The notes beneath the pieces are model-generated. The model ran no database searches. It was not told where the DNA came from and saw only the letters and a program-made list of their open reading frames with translations. This document shows, piece after piece, positions 38,772 through 48,538 of a stretch of 64,000 bases of DNA (position 1 is the first letter of the stretch; the number at the start of each line of letters is the position of its first letter). A program made the position numbers and the translations under genes. The DNA is taken from the NCBI RefSeq assembly GCF_000373365.1, contig NZ_KB891208.1, positions 124,001 through 188,000 of the forward strand, read 5' to 3'. Origin of the DNA: Parafrankia discariae (GTDB lineage Bacteria; Actinomycetota; Actinomycetes; Frankiales; Frankiaceae).

Positions 38772-38996
38772 CAGCCGACGGTACGTCCGCGCCGGCCCGC
38801 GCGCAGCGGACTGGGCGGTCGTCCGCTTATGGCGTACTCCGCCCGGCTTGCCAGGGACGCCCACGGAACACGCGGGCCGACTCGTCGGAACGCGGAGCGC
38901 GACACCGACAGAACACGGTCGACATCGTCAGGACGCGGAGCGCGACATCGCCCAGGACCCGGGCGTGGCATCGTCCGCAACCGGCGCGTCACGTCG

Positions 38997-39482
38997 TCAG
39001 GACGCGTAGGGCGCGACCGAGACGATCTCCACGGTGGCCGGCCGGCCGTTGGGAAGCGTGTACTTCACCGTGTCTCCGGCCTTGTGTCCGGTGACGGCGC
39101 CGCCCAGCGGCGAGGCTGGCGAGAACACCTCGATGCTCGCGCTGTGGTCCTCGCGTGAGCCGATCAGGAACCGTTCGGTCTCCTTCTCCCCGGGGAAGCG
39201 GATCTCGACGATCGTGCCGGGCCCGGCCTCACCGACCGCTCCCGACGACGCCTGGCCGACACGCGCGTCGCGGAGCAGGTCCATCAGCTGGCGGATGCGG
39301 GCCTCCTGCTTGCCCTGCTCCTCCTTGGCCGCGTGGTAGCCCCCGTTCTCCTTCAGGTCGCCTTCCTCCCGCGCGGCCTCGATCTTCGCGGCGATCTCCG
39401 TCCGCCAGGTGCCCGTGAGGTAGTCGAGCTCGGAGCGAAGTCGGTCGTAGGCCTCCTGAGTGAGCCAGGTCTGCTGCGTCAC
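38997..39482 (-). CDS. greA: Transcript cleavage factor GreA
   Basis: GreA helps stalled RNA polymerase cut its backtracked RNA. The 161-residue protein has the N-terminal coiled coil with the acidic tip EEGDLKENGGYHAAKEEQ, which carries the catalytic Asp/Glu, and the C-terminal FKBP-like domain with SPASPLGGAVTGHKAGDTVKY. GTG 39482 follows GAGGAG by eight bases. The order greA, mca, small membrane gene matches that around mycobacterial mca. Confidence 0.95.
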   Translation of the reverse strand: MTQQTWLTQEAYDRLRSELDYLTGTWRTEIAAKIEAAREEGDLKENGGYHAAKEEQGKQEARIRQLMDLLRDARVGQASSGAVGEAGPGTIVEIRFPGEKETERFLIGSREDHSASIEVFSPASPLGGAVTGHKAGDTVKYTLPNGRPATVEIVSVAPYAS

Positions 39483-40247
39483 GCGTCACGCTCCTCGAGG
39501 GATACCAAAGTTCTTATTTTACTGGAGGGAATCATGGTTGCCGGTTTGTCCGGCCCTGCCTGGTCCGTTCCCGCCTGGTCCGTTCCCGCCTCGTCCAATC
39601 CCGTCTCGTCCGATCTCGTCCCGTCCGATCTCGTGAGGTCGGCACATGGCCGACGCCACGTGCGACGCCACGGCGGTCGGCACGAGGTCGAGCCGAGCGG
39701 ATGGTCCGGCCGTCCTCGACGTCGGTTCGCCCGGCGCGCGCGGCCGTCCGTGCGACGGGCCGGCGCGGCCGTTGACCGGTGGGCCGCTCGAGGCCGGGCC
39801 GACGACGATGTCGGCGTGCCGGCCGGCGACCTCGCTGTCTTCGGAGCGTGCGCGGACGGTGTATTCTGCCACGGCTCTCGGTGACTTTTCCAGATCGAAA
39901 GTGAACTGGGTCTCGCCGGGTGACCGGCCGGCTTCCGTACCGGCCTGGCCGGGGGCGATCATCCCCTGTCCGGGCGGCCGGCCGAACCGCCGGCCATCGC
40001 CGGCCGACGGCCTCTCGAACCGCCGGTCGCGTACCTGGCCCAGGGCCTGCGGTCGTGGCACTTACCGGTGCGGTCCGTGCCGTCGCGGCACTGGCGGTCC
40101 GTGGCCGGGCACCCGCCGACCGGCGTGCGGTGCCCGTTGACCTGCGTCAACTGCCCGCGAGCCGGTGTGAGGCGCCCGTTCGGCAGCGGGCCGCGCGCCG
40201 GGCTGACGCCGGGCCGGGCCCGTCCGGCCGTCAGCCACAATGGTTGC
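39483..40247. other. Divergent intergenic region between greA and mca
   Basis: 765 bases. ATG 39534 with GGAGGG just upstream opens a 117-codon frame on the plus strand (to 39884), starting MVAGLSGPAWSV. Its start is repetitive (TCCGTTCCCGCC and TCGTCCGATCTCG units at 39561-39632), and the protein has no domain, so I do not call it a gene. The rest holds nothing I recognise. Confidence 0.4.
39516..39521 (-). promoter_or_regulatory. Probable greA -10 element
   Basis: TAAAAT read on the minus strand lies in the only AT-rich patch of the area. It predicts a start near 39509 and a 27-base leader with the greA ribosome-binding site. No good -35 is visible. Confidence 0.4.
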
Positions 40248-41144
40248 ATGCTCCCGGACGAACAGGAGCGTGGTCTGCGGCTCATGGCCGTCCACGCGCA
40301 TCCCGACGACGAGTCCAGCAAGGGCGCGGCGACGATGGCCCGCTACGCCCACGAGGGCGTCGAGGTCCTGGTGGTCACGTGTACCGGCGGCGAGGCGGGC
40401 AGCATCCTCAACCCGGCGATGGACTCGCCCGAGGTGCTCGCCCGGCTGCCCGAGGTCCGTCGGGAGGAGATGGAACGGGCCCGGCGGATCCTGGGCGTGC
40501 GCCAGGAGTGGTTGGGGTTCCTCGACTCGGGACTGCCCGAAGGTGACCCGCTGCCGCCGCTGCCGGAAGGGAGCTTCGCCACGCTGGAGCTGGCCGCCGC
40601 GGCCCGGCCGCTGGTCCGGCTGATCCGCGAGTTCCGCCCGCAGGTCGTCACGACCTACGACGAGAACGGCGGGTACCCGCACCCGGACCACATCATGACG
40701 CACCGGATCAGCGTGGAGGCGTTCGAGGCGGCGGGTGACCCGGCGCGCTACCCCGAGGTCGGTGTCGACGCCGACCTGGGCCCGTGGCAGCCGCTGAAGC
40801 TCTACTACCACCTCACCTTCCACAAGGACCGGATCCTCGCCCTGCACGAGGGAATGCTGGCCGCCGGCCTGGAATCGCCCTACGCCAAGCGGCTCGACGA
40901 GTGGATCGACCGCGCCGAGGACACCGGCCGGCTCACCACCCGGGTGCCCTGCGCCGACTGGTTCGAGGTGCGCGACCGCGCCCTGCTGGCGCACGTCACC
41001 CAGGTCGACCCGAGCGGGCCCTGGTTCCAGGTGCCGCTGGCACTGCAGCGCCAGACGTGGCCCACCGAGGACTACCAGCTCGCCCGGTCGCTGCTCGAGG
41101 TCGGGGTCCTTCCCGAGGACGATCTGTTCAACGGGATCCGCTGA
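40248..41144 (+). CDS. mca: Mycothiol S-conjugate amidase
   Basis: Mca cuts mycothiol-toxin conjugates, releasing mercapturic acids for export. The 298-residue protein has the LmbE/PIG-L zinc motif HAHPDDE (16-22), GGEAGSILNPAM, TTYDENGGYPHPDH (H145, H148), and the long C-terminal part with LYYHLTFHK and WFQVPLALQRQTWPTEDY, which marks Mca rather than MshB. Mycothiol is restricted to actinobacteria. ATG 40248 lacks a ribosome-binding site, and CACAAT upstream could make the transcript nearly leaderless. Confidence 0.93.
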   Translation: MLPDEQERGLRLMAVHAHPDDESSKGAATMARYAHEGVEVLVVTCTGGEAGSILNPAMDSPEVLARLPEVRREEMERARRILGVRQEWLGFLDSGLPEGDPLPPLPEGSFATLELAAAARPLVRLIREFRPQVVTTYDENGGYPHPDHIMTHRISVEAFEAAGDPARYPEVGVDADLGPWQPLKLYYHLTFHKDRILALHEGMLAAGLESPYAKRLDEWIDRAEDTGRLTTRVPCADWFEVRDRALLAHVTQVDPSGPWFQVPLALQRQTWPTEDYQLARSLLEVGVLPEDDLFNGIR

Positions 41145-41200
41145 CTGTCGGTGGCGCGGCGTAGGGTCGCGGAACGGGGCAGACGCCCCGGCCGACGACG

Positions 41201-41234
41201 TCGGCCGACGAACATCAGACATCGGCCGACGAAC
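41201..41234 (+). promoter_or_regulatory. 13-base direct repeat spaced by 21 bp after mca
   Basis: TCGGCCGACGAAC occurs at 41201-41213 and again at 41222-41234, two helical turns apart, just before the small membrane gene. Each also contains the dyad TCGGCCGA. A protein-binding site is possible. Confidence 0.35.
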
Positions 41235-41272
41235 CTCGAACAGCGGGCAGAGTGGACAGGAGGTGCCGGTCA

Positions 41273-41608
41273 GTGGGTGACACGTCTGGCGGAACGCGGC
41301 TCGCCGCGGAGATCGGCACGGGCACCGGCGGCGCTCTCGTGGTCCTCGCGCTGATCCTCGCCTCGGTCGCGTTGTTCACGTTCCTCTCCGGCAGCCTGCG
41401 CCGGATGCGGGCGAACGTCGCCAGCGGCGAGTTCGGCCCGCAGACGCAGGAGCGGGGCCGGTCCGAGGCCGCAGCCGTGGCGCCGGCCGCTGAACCGGTG
41501 GCAGGCAGCGCGGCGGTGAGCAGCGCGGGGGCAGGTGGTGCCACCACCGGTGAAACGGTGACCGGTGGCACGGCGGCGGGCCCGGAGAAGGACCAGGACC
41601 TGGCCTGA
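41273..41608 (+). CDS. Small membrane protein next to mca
   Basis: The 111-residue protein has a single transmembrane helix (GGALVVLALILASVALFTFL, about 16-35), then a basic SGSLRRMRAN, and a Gly/Ala/Thr-rich tail. GTG 41273 is chosen because AGGAGG lies nine bases upstream; GTG 41252 would put that site inside the gene. A small membrane protein beside mca is conserved in mycobacteria (Rv1083-like position). Function unknown. Confidence 0.7.
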   Translation: MGDTSGGTRLAAEIGTGTGGALVVLALILASVALFTFLSGSLRRMRANVASGEFGPQTQERGRSEAAAVAPAAEPVAGSAAVSSAGAGGATTGETVTGGTAAGPEKDQDLA

Positions 41609-41677
41609 CCGGTGGCCCCGCCGCCCGGGTCGCAGGGTTGTGAGTGCTGTTTCCGGTACCCGGTTCGGCCCGGGTGC

Positions 41678-42109
41678 CTAGTCGTCCGGGCCGATGCGGC
41701 GGGTGCGTTTGGTGGTGGAGCGGCGTTTCTTGCCGGCCAGGCGGCGCTCGACCGAGCCACGGGTGGGGCGGGTCGCCTTGCGGGGACGGGGCGGTGGCGC
41801 GGTGGCCTCCCGCAGCGTGCCGGCCAGCCGGGCGAGCGCGGCCTCCCGGTTGCGGAGCTGGGAGCGGTGCTCGGAGGCGGCGAGGGTGAGTACACCGTCC
41901 ACCAGCCGTCCGTCGAGGCGGGACAGCGCCCGCGCCCGCAGCTGCTCCGGGACGGAGCCCGACCGGGCGAGGTCGAACGACAGCTCGACCCTGGAGTCGG
42001 AGGTGTTCACCGACTGGCCGCCGGGCCCGGCGGATCGCGAGTAGCGCCACGCCAGCTCGCCGGCCGGGATTCCGAAGCCCGGCCGGATCACCAGGACGCT
42101 CGGCAGCAC
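41678..42109 (-). CDS. arfB: Peptidyl-tRNA hydrolase ArfB (alternative ribosome-rescue factor)
   Basis: ArfB frees ribosomes stalled without a stop codon. The 143-residue protein has the release-factor GGQ motif in SRSAGPGGQSVNTSDSRVEL, and the basic C-terminal tail RRLAGKKRRSTTKRTRR that enters the empty mRNA channel. It lacks the codon-recognition domain. GTG 42109 gives the usual start. It lies 88 bases downstream of leuS on the same strand. Confidence 0.93.
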   Translation of the reverse strand: MLPSVLVIRPGFGIPAGELAWRYSRSAGPGGQSVNTSDSRVELSFDLARSGSVPEQLRARALSRLDGRLVDGVLTLAASEHRSQLRNREAALARLAGTLREATAPPPRPRKATRPTRGSVERRLAGKKRRSTTKRTRRIGPDD

Positions 42110-42197
42110 CTGTCCATCGTGCCAGCCGGCGGTGGTTTCGTCCCGGGAGTTTCGGCCCCACCGCCACGGATCGGCTGGCGGTGGGGCCGGGGTCGGC

Positions 42198-45100
42198 TCA
42201 GCCCAGGGCGATGTTCACGATCCGGCCGGGGACCACGATGAGGCGCTTGATGGTGCGCCCGGAGGTGTGTCGGGCGTAGTCCGCGTGTGCCTCCAGGACC
42301 GCGCGCACGGCCGCCTCGTCCGCGTCGGCCGGGACGTCGATGGTGAAGCGCACCTTGCCGTTGACCTGCACCGGCAGCCGTACCGTCGCGGCGGCGGCCA
42401 GTGACTCGTCCCCCTCCGGGAAGGGCACGGCGCAGACCGAGCCGGTGTGCCCCAGCCGGGTCCACAGCTCCTCGGCGATGTGCGGCGCCAGCGGCGCGGC
42501 CATCAGCACCAACGCCTCGGCCAGCTCCCGCGGCGGGCCGTCGAGCCCGCCGCCGAAGCGCTTGCTGGCCAGGTTCGTCAGCTCGATGAGCCGGGCGACG
42601 GCGGTGTTGAAGCGCAGCTCGGCGTAGTCGGTGCGGACGGCCAGGATCGTCCGGTGCAGGGCCTGCGCGGTCTCGTCGTCGAGCGCGACGTCGCGGACCC
42701 GGGGCTGCCCGGTGGCCTCGTCGATGATGTTGCGCCACAGCCGCTGCAGGAACCGGTAGGAGCCGACGATGTCGTCGGTGCGCCACGGGCGGTGGGCGTC
42801 GAGCGGGCCCATCGCCATCTCGTACACCCGCAGCGTGTCGGCCCCGTAGCTGTCGTACATCTCGTCGGGGCTGACGCTGTTCTTGAGGCTCTTGCCCATC
42901 TTCCCGGAGCGCCGGTTGACCGGGGCGCCCTCGTGGGTGAACGAGCCGTCCGGGGCCTGGACGACCTCGGCCGCCGCGACGTACATCCCGCGCTCGTCGG
43001 TGAAGGCGTCGGCCTGGATGTAGCCCTGGTTGTAGAGCCGATTGAACGGCTCCCTGGTCGAGACCAGGCCCAGGTCGTACAGGACCTTGTGCCAGAACCG
43101 GGCGTAGAGCAGGTGCAGCACGGCGTGCTCGACGCCGCCCACGTACAGGTCGACGCCGCCGTCACCGGCCGGGCCGCGCTCGGAGTGCATCCAGTAGCGC
43201 TCGACGGCCGGGTCGACGAAGCGCTCGGAGTTCGTCGGGTCCAGGTAGCGCAGGTAGTACCAGCAGGAGCCGGCCCACTGCGGCATCGTGTTCAGCTCGC
43301 GGCGGTAGTCGCGCGGGCCGTCGCCGAGGTCGAGGGTGACCGTGGTCCACTCGGTGGCCCGGGCCAGCGGGGGGACGGGCTCGCTCTCGTCGTCGTCGGC
43401 CATCGCCTTCGGCCGGAAGTCGGTCATCTCCGGGAGCTCGACCGGCAGCTGGTCCTCGGGGACGGCGCGGGGCATGCCGTCGTCGTCGAAGACGATCGGG
43501 AACGGCTCGCCCCAGTAACGCTGGCGGGAGAACAGCCAGTCCCGCAGCCGGTAGGAGCGGGTCGCCCGGCCGCGGCCGGCGTCCTCCAGCCAGCCGATCG
43601 TCGTCTTGATCGCCTCGGCCTTGGACAGGCCGACCAGCGAGGGCCGGTCCGCGGCGCCGGGCAGATACCCGCCCTCGCCGCTGAACGCCTCCGGCCAGGA
43701 CGACGCCGGGGCACCGGCGGCCAGGCCGCGCTCGGCCAGCCAGGCCGCGTCGGGCTCCAGGACCGCGGGAACGGGCAGGCCGAACTCCCGGGCGAAGGAG
43801 AAGTCGCGCTCGTCGTGCGCGGGCACCGCCATGATCGCGCCGGTGCCGTAGCCGAGCAGGACGTAGTCCGCCAGGAAGACCGGGATCACGCCGCCGCCGA
43901 CCGGGTTGCGGACGTACGTCCCGGTGAACACGCCGGTGCGGTCGATCTCCGCGCCGCCGCGCTGGCGGTCACTGCGCCGGCCGGCGAACTCCCGGTAGGC
44001 GTCGACGGCCGCCTGGGGCGTCCACTGCTCGTCGGTGACCCCGGCGGGGCGTTCCTGCCCGAAGCGCCAGCCGGCCGGGGTGTCGACCGGCCACGCGGTG
44101 GCGGTCAGGGCGTCGACCAGCGGGTGCTCCGGCGCCAGGACCAGGAAGGTCGCCCCCGACAGGGTGTCGGGCCGGGTGGTGTACACCTCGACGTCGACCG
44201 GCGCCGGGCCGCCCGGGGCGTTCGGGCCGCCGGTGCCGGCAGGGTCGCCCGGGCCGGTGACCGAGGAGAAACGGACGGTCGCGCCGTCGCTCGGGCCGAT
44301 CCAGTTCCGCTGCATGTGCTTGATCGAGTCCGGCCAGTCGACCAGGTCCAGGTCGGACATCAGCCGGTCGGCGTAGGCGGTGATCCGCATCATCCACTGG
44401 CGCAGCGGACGGCGGTAGACCGGATAGTTCCCGATGTCGCTGCGGCCCTCGGGTGTGACCTCCTCGTTGGCCAGCACCGTGCCCAGCCCCGGGCACCAGT
44501 TGACCAGCTCCTCGGAGATGTAGGTCAGCCGGTGCGCGTCGACGACCCGGCGGCGCTCCGCCGCGGTCAGCTCCGACCAGGCGGCCTGCCGCGGGTTCGC
44601 CTCGGCCGTGCCGGGCCCGGTCGCGGCGCGGTGGCCGGCCGTGAACTCCTCGACCAGCTCGCTGATCGGACGGGCCTGCCCGGCGGCCTCGTCGTACCAG
44701 CTGTCGAAGATCTTCAGGAAGATCCACTGGGTCCACCGGTAGTACGCGGTGTCGGTGGTGGCGATCTCGCGGCGGGTGTCGTGGCCCAGCCCCAGCCGGG
44801 CGAGCTGGCGGCGCATGTTCGCGATGTTCGCCTCGGTCGTCACCCGCGGGTGCTGACCGGTGTTGATGGCGTACTGCTCGGCCGGCAGCCCGAAGGCGTC
44901 GTAGCCGAAGGTGTGCAGGACGTGGCGCCCGGTCATCCGCAGGAAGCGGGCGAAGACGTCCGAGCCGATGTAGCCCAGCGGGTGGCCCACGTGCAGGCCG
45001 GTCCCGCTCGGGTACGGGAACATGTCGAGGACGTAGAACGGGTCGCGGCCGCGCACCGCCTCGAAGCCCTCGGACAGCGGGCCCGTCGGGTTCGGCGACT

Positions 45101-45248
45101 CGAAGGTGCCCTCCCGCAGCCACCGCTGCTGCCAGTGCCGCTCGATCTCGGCGGCCAGCCGGGAGTCGTACCGGTGGGGCAGGTCGCCGTCACCGGCCGC
45201 GGTTCCCGCGGGCACCGCGGCGGGGCCGCGCTCGGTCGTCTCGCTCAT
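42198..45248 (-). CDS. leuS: Leucyl-tRNA synthetase
   Basis: LeuS charges tRNA-Leu. The 1016-residue protein has the HIGH-type motif in PSGTGLHVGHPLGY, the editing domain with VEVYTTRPDTLSGATF and a GTGAIMAVPAHDERDF site, the KMSKS-type motif GKMGKSLKN, and a complete tRNA-binding C-terminus (KVRFTIDVPADADE). A Gly/Pro-rich insert of about 20 residues precedes the editing core. ATG 45248 is chosen, and ATG 45260 is four codons upstream. A longer frame continues without conservation. Confidence 0.97.
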   Translation of the reverse strand: MSETTERGPAAVPAGTAAGDGDLPHRYDSRLAAEIERHWQQRWLREGTFESPNPTGPLSEGFEAVRGRDPFYVLDMFPYPSGTGLHVGHPLGYIGSDVFARFLRMTGRHVLHTFGYDAFGLPAEQYAINTGQHPRVTTEANIANMRRQLARLGLGHDTRREIATTDTAYYRWTQWIFLKIFDSWYDEAAGQARPISELVEEFTAGHRAATGPGTAEANPRQAAWSELTAAERRRVVDAHRLTYISEELVNWCPGLGTVLANEEVTPEGRSDIGNYPVYRRPLRQWMMRITAYADRLMSDLDLVDWPDSIKHMQRNWIGPSDGATVRFSSVTGPGDPAGTGGPNAPGGPAPVDVEVYTTRPDTLSGATFLVLAPEHPLVDALTATAWPVDTPAGWRFGQERPAGVTDEQWTPQAAVDAYREFAGRRSDRQRGGAEIDRTGVFTGTYVRNPVGGGVIPVFLADYVLLGYGTGAIMAVPAHDERDFSFAREFGLPVPAVLEPDAAWLAERGLAAGAPASSWPEAFSGEGGYLPGAADRPSLVGLSKAEAIKTTIGWLEDAGRGRATRSYRLRDWLFSRQRYWGEPFPIVFDDDGMPRAVPEDQLPVELPEMTDFRPKAMADDDESEPVPPLARATEWTTVTLDLGDGPRDYRRELNTMPQWAGSCWYYLRYLDPTNSERFVDPAVERYWMHSERGPAGDGGVDLYVGGVEHAVLHLLYARFWHKVLYDLGLVSTREPFNRLYNQGYIQADAFTDERGMYVAAAEVVQAPDGSFTHEGAPVNRRSGKMGKSLKNSVSPDEMYDSYGADTLRVYEMAMGPLDAHRPWRTDDIVGSYRFLQRLWRNIIDEATGQPRVRDVALDDETAQALHRTILAVRTDYAELRFNTAVARLIELTNLASKRFGGGLDGPPRELAEALVLMAAPLAPHIAEELWTRLGHTGSVCAVPFPEGDESLAAAATVRLPVQVNGKVRFTIDVPADADEAAVRAVLEAHADYARHTSGRTIKRLIVVPGRIVNIALG

Positions 45249-45523
45249 GGCAGGTCGCATCCCAGGGCTTCGATCACTGTTGACCCGCCCGCGCTCGCGC
45301 GCCCTGCCGACGACGGCCGTCCGCCGGCCCGGCGAGGTCGTGGCGGTCGTGGCGGTCGTGGACCGGAGCGAGTGAACAGCGGGGATCACCTTCGGCCTCC
45401 AGCGTATCGGTTCGGCCACGGCCCCCTCCTCCCGCGCACGGCTGTCGCGGGACTGTGGGCCGGAGGGGCCCTGATGCCCCGGCGCGGCCGGTGTCCCGGC
45501 CGTGGCGATGGCATGGTGGTGCG

Positions 45524-47533
45524 GTGCCCAACAAGCTCGCGGAGCAGACGTCCCCCTACCTGTTGCAGCACGCCGACAACCCGGTCGACTGGTGGCCCTG
45601 GGGGCCCGAGGCGTTCGCCGAGGCCACCGCCCGCGGAGTGCCGGTGTTGCTCTCCGTGGGCTACGCGGCCTGCCACTGGTGCCATGTCATGGCGCACGAG
45701 TCCTTCGAGGACGCCGAGATCGCCGCGTACATGAACCAGCACTTCGTCAACATCAAGGTCGACCGGGAGGAGCGCCCCGACGTCGACTCGGTGTACATGG
45801 ACGTCACGGTCGCGCTCACCGGGCACGGCGGCTGGCCGATGACGGTGTTCCTCACCCCGGCCGCCGAGCCGTTCTTCGCCGGCACCTACTTCCCACCCCG
45901 GCCGATGCGGGGCAGCGCCTCGTTCCCGCAGGTCATGACGGCCATCGTGGACGCGTGGACGGCCCGCCGGGCGGAGGTCGAGCAGTCCGGGGCGGACATC
46001 GCCCGCCAGCTGGCGGAGGCGGTGGCGCCCGGTGGGATGGCGGCCGGTGGTGGGGCCACAACACAGATCACGGCCGATCTCCTCGACCGGGCGGTCGCCG
46101 GGCTGGCCGACCGGTTCGACTCCGTGCACGGCGGGTTCGGCGGGGCACCGAAGTTCCCGCCGTCCATGGTCGCCGAGATGCTGCTGCGCGGCTGGGCCCG
46201 CACCGGGAACGACCGGGCCCTGGGCATGGTGCGCGAGACCTGCGAGCGGATGGCGCGCGGCGGCATGTACGACCAGCTCGGTGGCGGCTTCGCCCGTTAC
46301 AGCGTGGACGAGTCGTGGACCGTCCCGCACTTCGAGAAGATGTTGTACGACAACGCCCAGCTGCTGCGGGTCTACCTGCACCTGTGGCGGGCCACCGGCC
46401 TGCCGCTGGCCGAGCGGGTGGTGCGCGAGACCGCGGCCTTCCTGCTCGCCGACCTGCGCACCCCCGAGGGCGGCTTCGCCTCGGCGCTCGACGCCGACGC
46501 CGTGCCGGCGGGCAGCCCCGACGGCCATCCCGAGGAGGGCGCGAGCTACTCCTGGACGCCCGCCCAGCTGATGGACGTGCTCGGCCCCGACGACGGTGCC
46601 TGGGCCGCCCAGGTCCTGGGGGTCACCGCGGAGGGGACCTTCGAGCACGGGACGTCCGTGCTGATGCTGCCGGTCGACCCGGCGGACCCCGCCAGGTTCG
46701 CCCGGGTCCGGGCCGCGCTGGCCGCGGCGCGGGCCACCCGCCCGCAGCCCGCCCGGGACGACAAGATCGTCGCTGCCTGGAACGGCCTGGTCATCGGGGC
46801 GCTCGCCGAGGCGGGCGCGCTGCTGGGCGAGCCGTCCTGGGTGGTGGCCGCCGAGCGCGCCGCCGAGCTGCTGCGGGACGTCCACCTGCACGAGGGCCGG
46901 CTGGGGCGGACCAGCCGGGACGGCCGCCGCGGCCCGAACGCCGGCGTGCTGGAGGACTACGGGTGTGTCGCCGAGGGCTTCCTCACGCTGCACCAGGTGA
47001 CCGGCGTGGCGGGCTGGCTCACGCTCGCCGGCGAGCTGCTCGACGTGGTCCGGGCGCGGTTCCCCGCGCCGGACGGCGGCTACTTCGACACCGCCGACGA
47101 CGCCGAGGCGCTGCTGCGCCGGCCGCGGGACGCCTCCGACTCGGCGACCCCCTCAGGCCAGGCGGCCGTCGCCGGCGCGTTGCTGACCTACGCGGCGCTG
47201 ACCGGCTCCGCCGATCACCGGGACAGCGCGGGGGCGACCGTCGAGCAGCTCACGCCGCTGCTCAGCCGGGACGCCCGGTTCGCCGGCTGGGCGGGGGCCG
47301 TCGCGGAGGCCCTGCTGGCCGGGCCGGCCGAGGTGGCGGTGGTCGGCCGGCCGGATCTGGAGCGCCTGGCCAGGCTCGGTACCGCGCCCGGCGCGGTCGT
47401 CGTCACCGAGGGCCCGCTGACCGAGGGCCGGGACGAGCCGGCCGTCTACATCTGCCGGGACTTCGTCTGCGAGCTCCCGGCCCGGACCCCGGAGGAGGTC
47501 CGGGCCCGGCTGGGAGTGCGGCTCCCGGCCTGA
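45524..47533 (+). CDS. Thioredoxin-domain protein, YyaL/DUF255 family
   Basis: The 669-residue protein has an N-terminal DUF255 thioredoxin-like domain with C50 and C53 in AACHWCHVM, preceded by [18 protein letters not shown] six-hairpin glycosidase-like alpha/alpha barrel follows ([46 protein letters not shown]). Family members are widespread, with unknown substrate. GTG 45524 gives the conserved N-terminus. It is divergent from leuS across a 275-base gap with GTGGCGGTC triplicates near 45341-45365. Confidence 0.9.
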   Translation: MPNKLAEQTSPYLLQHADNPVDWWPWGPEAFAEATARGVPVLLSVGYAACHWCHVMAHESFEDAEIAAYMNQHFVNIKVDREERPDVDSVYMDVTVALTGHGGWPMTVFLTPAAEPFFAGTYFPPRPMRGSASFPQVMTAIVDAWTARRAEVEQSGADIARQLAEAVAPGGMAAGGGATTQITADLLDRAVAGLADRFDSVHGGFGGAPKFPPSMVAEMLLRGWARTGNDRALGMVRETCERMARGGMYDQLGGGFARYSVDESWTVPHFEKMLYDNAQLLRVYLHLWRATGLPLAERVVRETAAFLLADLRTPEGGFASALDADAVPAGSPDGHPEEGASYSWTPAQLMDVLGPDDGAWAAQVLGVTAEGTFEHGTSVLMLPVDPADPARFARVRAALAAARATRPQPARDDKIVAAWNGLVIGALAEAGALLGEPSWVVAAERAAELLRDVHLHEGRLGRTSRDGRRGPNAGVLEDYGCVAEGFLTLHQVTGVAGWLTLAGELLDVVRARFPAPDGGYFDTADDAEALLRRPRDASDSATPSGQAAVAGALLTYAALTGSADHRDSAGATVEQLTPLLSRDARFAGWAGAVAEALLAGPAEVAVVGRPDLERLARLGTAPGAVVVTEGPLTEGRDEPAVYICRDFVCELPARTPEEVRARLGVRLPA

Positions 47534-47748
47534 CCCGGTTGGTAGCCGGCCTGACCCGGTTGGCGGTGGGCCCGGCCTGTTCGCTGAGGCCGAACGGGCC
47601 TGGGCCCGACGGCCCGCGCATTGTCACCATTGCCTGTGTAAGCATGTAATCGACGGCGCGGGCCGGGTGTGGCGCGAGCCGGCCGGCCCGGGCGGGGCCA
47701 CCGTGCCGCCCGACCGGGCGTGCCATCCGACCAGGTGAGGGGTCTGTC

Positions 47749-48279
47749 ATGGCCGGTCTTCGTGGGCGAGCGGGCGGACGGGGAGTCGAACGGCCCGAGC
47801 CCGTTCCGGCCGATGACGTCGCCGCGTGGTTCGCCCACCGGGTACCCGACGGCTGGTTCACCGGGCCGCCGAAGGTCACCGTCGACCGGGACGAGATCAC
47901 CGTGATCGGCGCGCTGCCGCCGTCGGACGCGGACCGGGCCGGCCGAATCCGCGGATTCCGCGAGGAGACGCGGGACGCGCGAATCGGTCTGGCCCGGGAG
48001 GCGGAACTGCGCTACGGCCGCAGCGTGTCCTGGGGCGTGTCACTGGCAGGTAGTACGGAGTTGTTCACCACCGTGTCCGTTCCGGTGATGACCCGGCTGC
48101 GCCAGCCCGAGCGGCAGGTTCTCGACACCTTGGTCGATTCCGGGGTGGCGCGCAGCCGCAGTGAGGCCCTCGCCTGGTGCGTACGGCTGGTGGGGGAGAA
48201 CGCCGACACCTGGCTCGCCCGGCTGCGCGAGGCGATGGAAAAGGTAGAGCAGATCCGGTCGGAAGGACCGGGAATCTAG
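47749..48279 (+). CDS. Conserved hypothetical protein with ribbon-helix-helix-like segment
   Basis: The 176-residue protein has a first half with DGWFTGPPKVTVDRDEITVIGALPP and FREETRDARIGLAREAE. The second half, VSVPVMTRLRQPERQVLDTLVDSGVARSRSEALAWCVRLV, looks like the beta-strand and two helices of ribbon-helix-helix proteins. It may be a DNA-binding or regulatory protein. ATG 47749 follows GGTGAGGGG. Upstream 47534-47748 holds no gene. Confidence 0.6.
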   Translation: MAGLRGRAGGRGVERPEPVPADDVAAWFAHRVPDGWFTGPPKVTVDRDEITVIGALPPSDADRAGRIRGFREETRDARIGLAREAELRYGRSVSWGVSLAGSTELFTTVSVPVMTRLRQPERQVLDTLVDSGVARSRSEALAWCVRLVGENADTWLARLREAMEKVEQIRSEGPGI

Positions 48280-48413
48280 TCCCGTCCCGGGCGATTACCG
48301 GCGAATCTCGGACGGCCGTCCGGCCCTCGGGGTGAATCCACCGACGGGCCGCCGGCCACCCGCCCCGGGTGATTCGGTATTTCGTATCGCCCGCTCGGCG
48401 GGTCCGTCGGCCG

Positions 48414-48470
48414 GGGCCGGTCGGCCGGATCGGTCAGTCGTTCGGGCCGGTCGGCCGGATCGGTCAGTCG
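48414..48470 (+). repeat. 27-bp direct repeat, period 30
   Basis: Two copies of a 27-base unit beginning GGGCCGGTCGGCCGGATCGG at 48414-48440 and 48444-48470, between convergent genes. GGTCGGCC continues afterwards. It may be a remnant of slippage or part of a terminator region. Confidence 0.8.
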
Positions 48471-48538
48471 GTCGGGGCGGTCGGCCTGCCGGGCAGTGGT
48501 CACCGTGCCGTCACAAACATGCGCGGGCCGGCCGCCAG

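Noticed and set aside
42447-45734. 1095-codon plus-strand frame across leuS
   Set aside because: It is the antisense shadow of leuS, whose HIGH and KMSKS motifs are intact.
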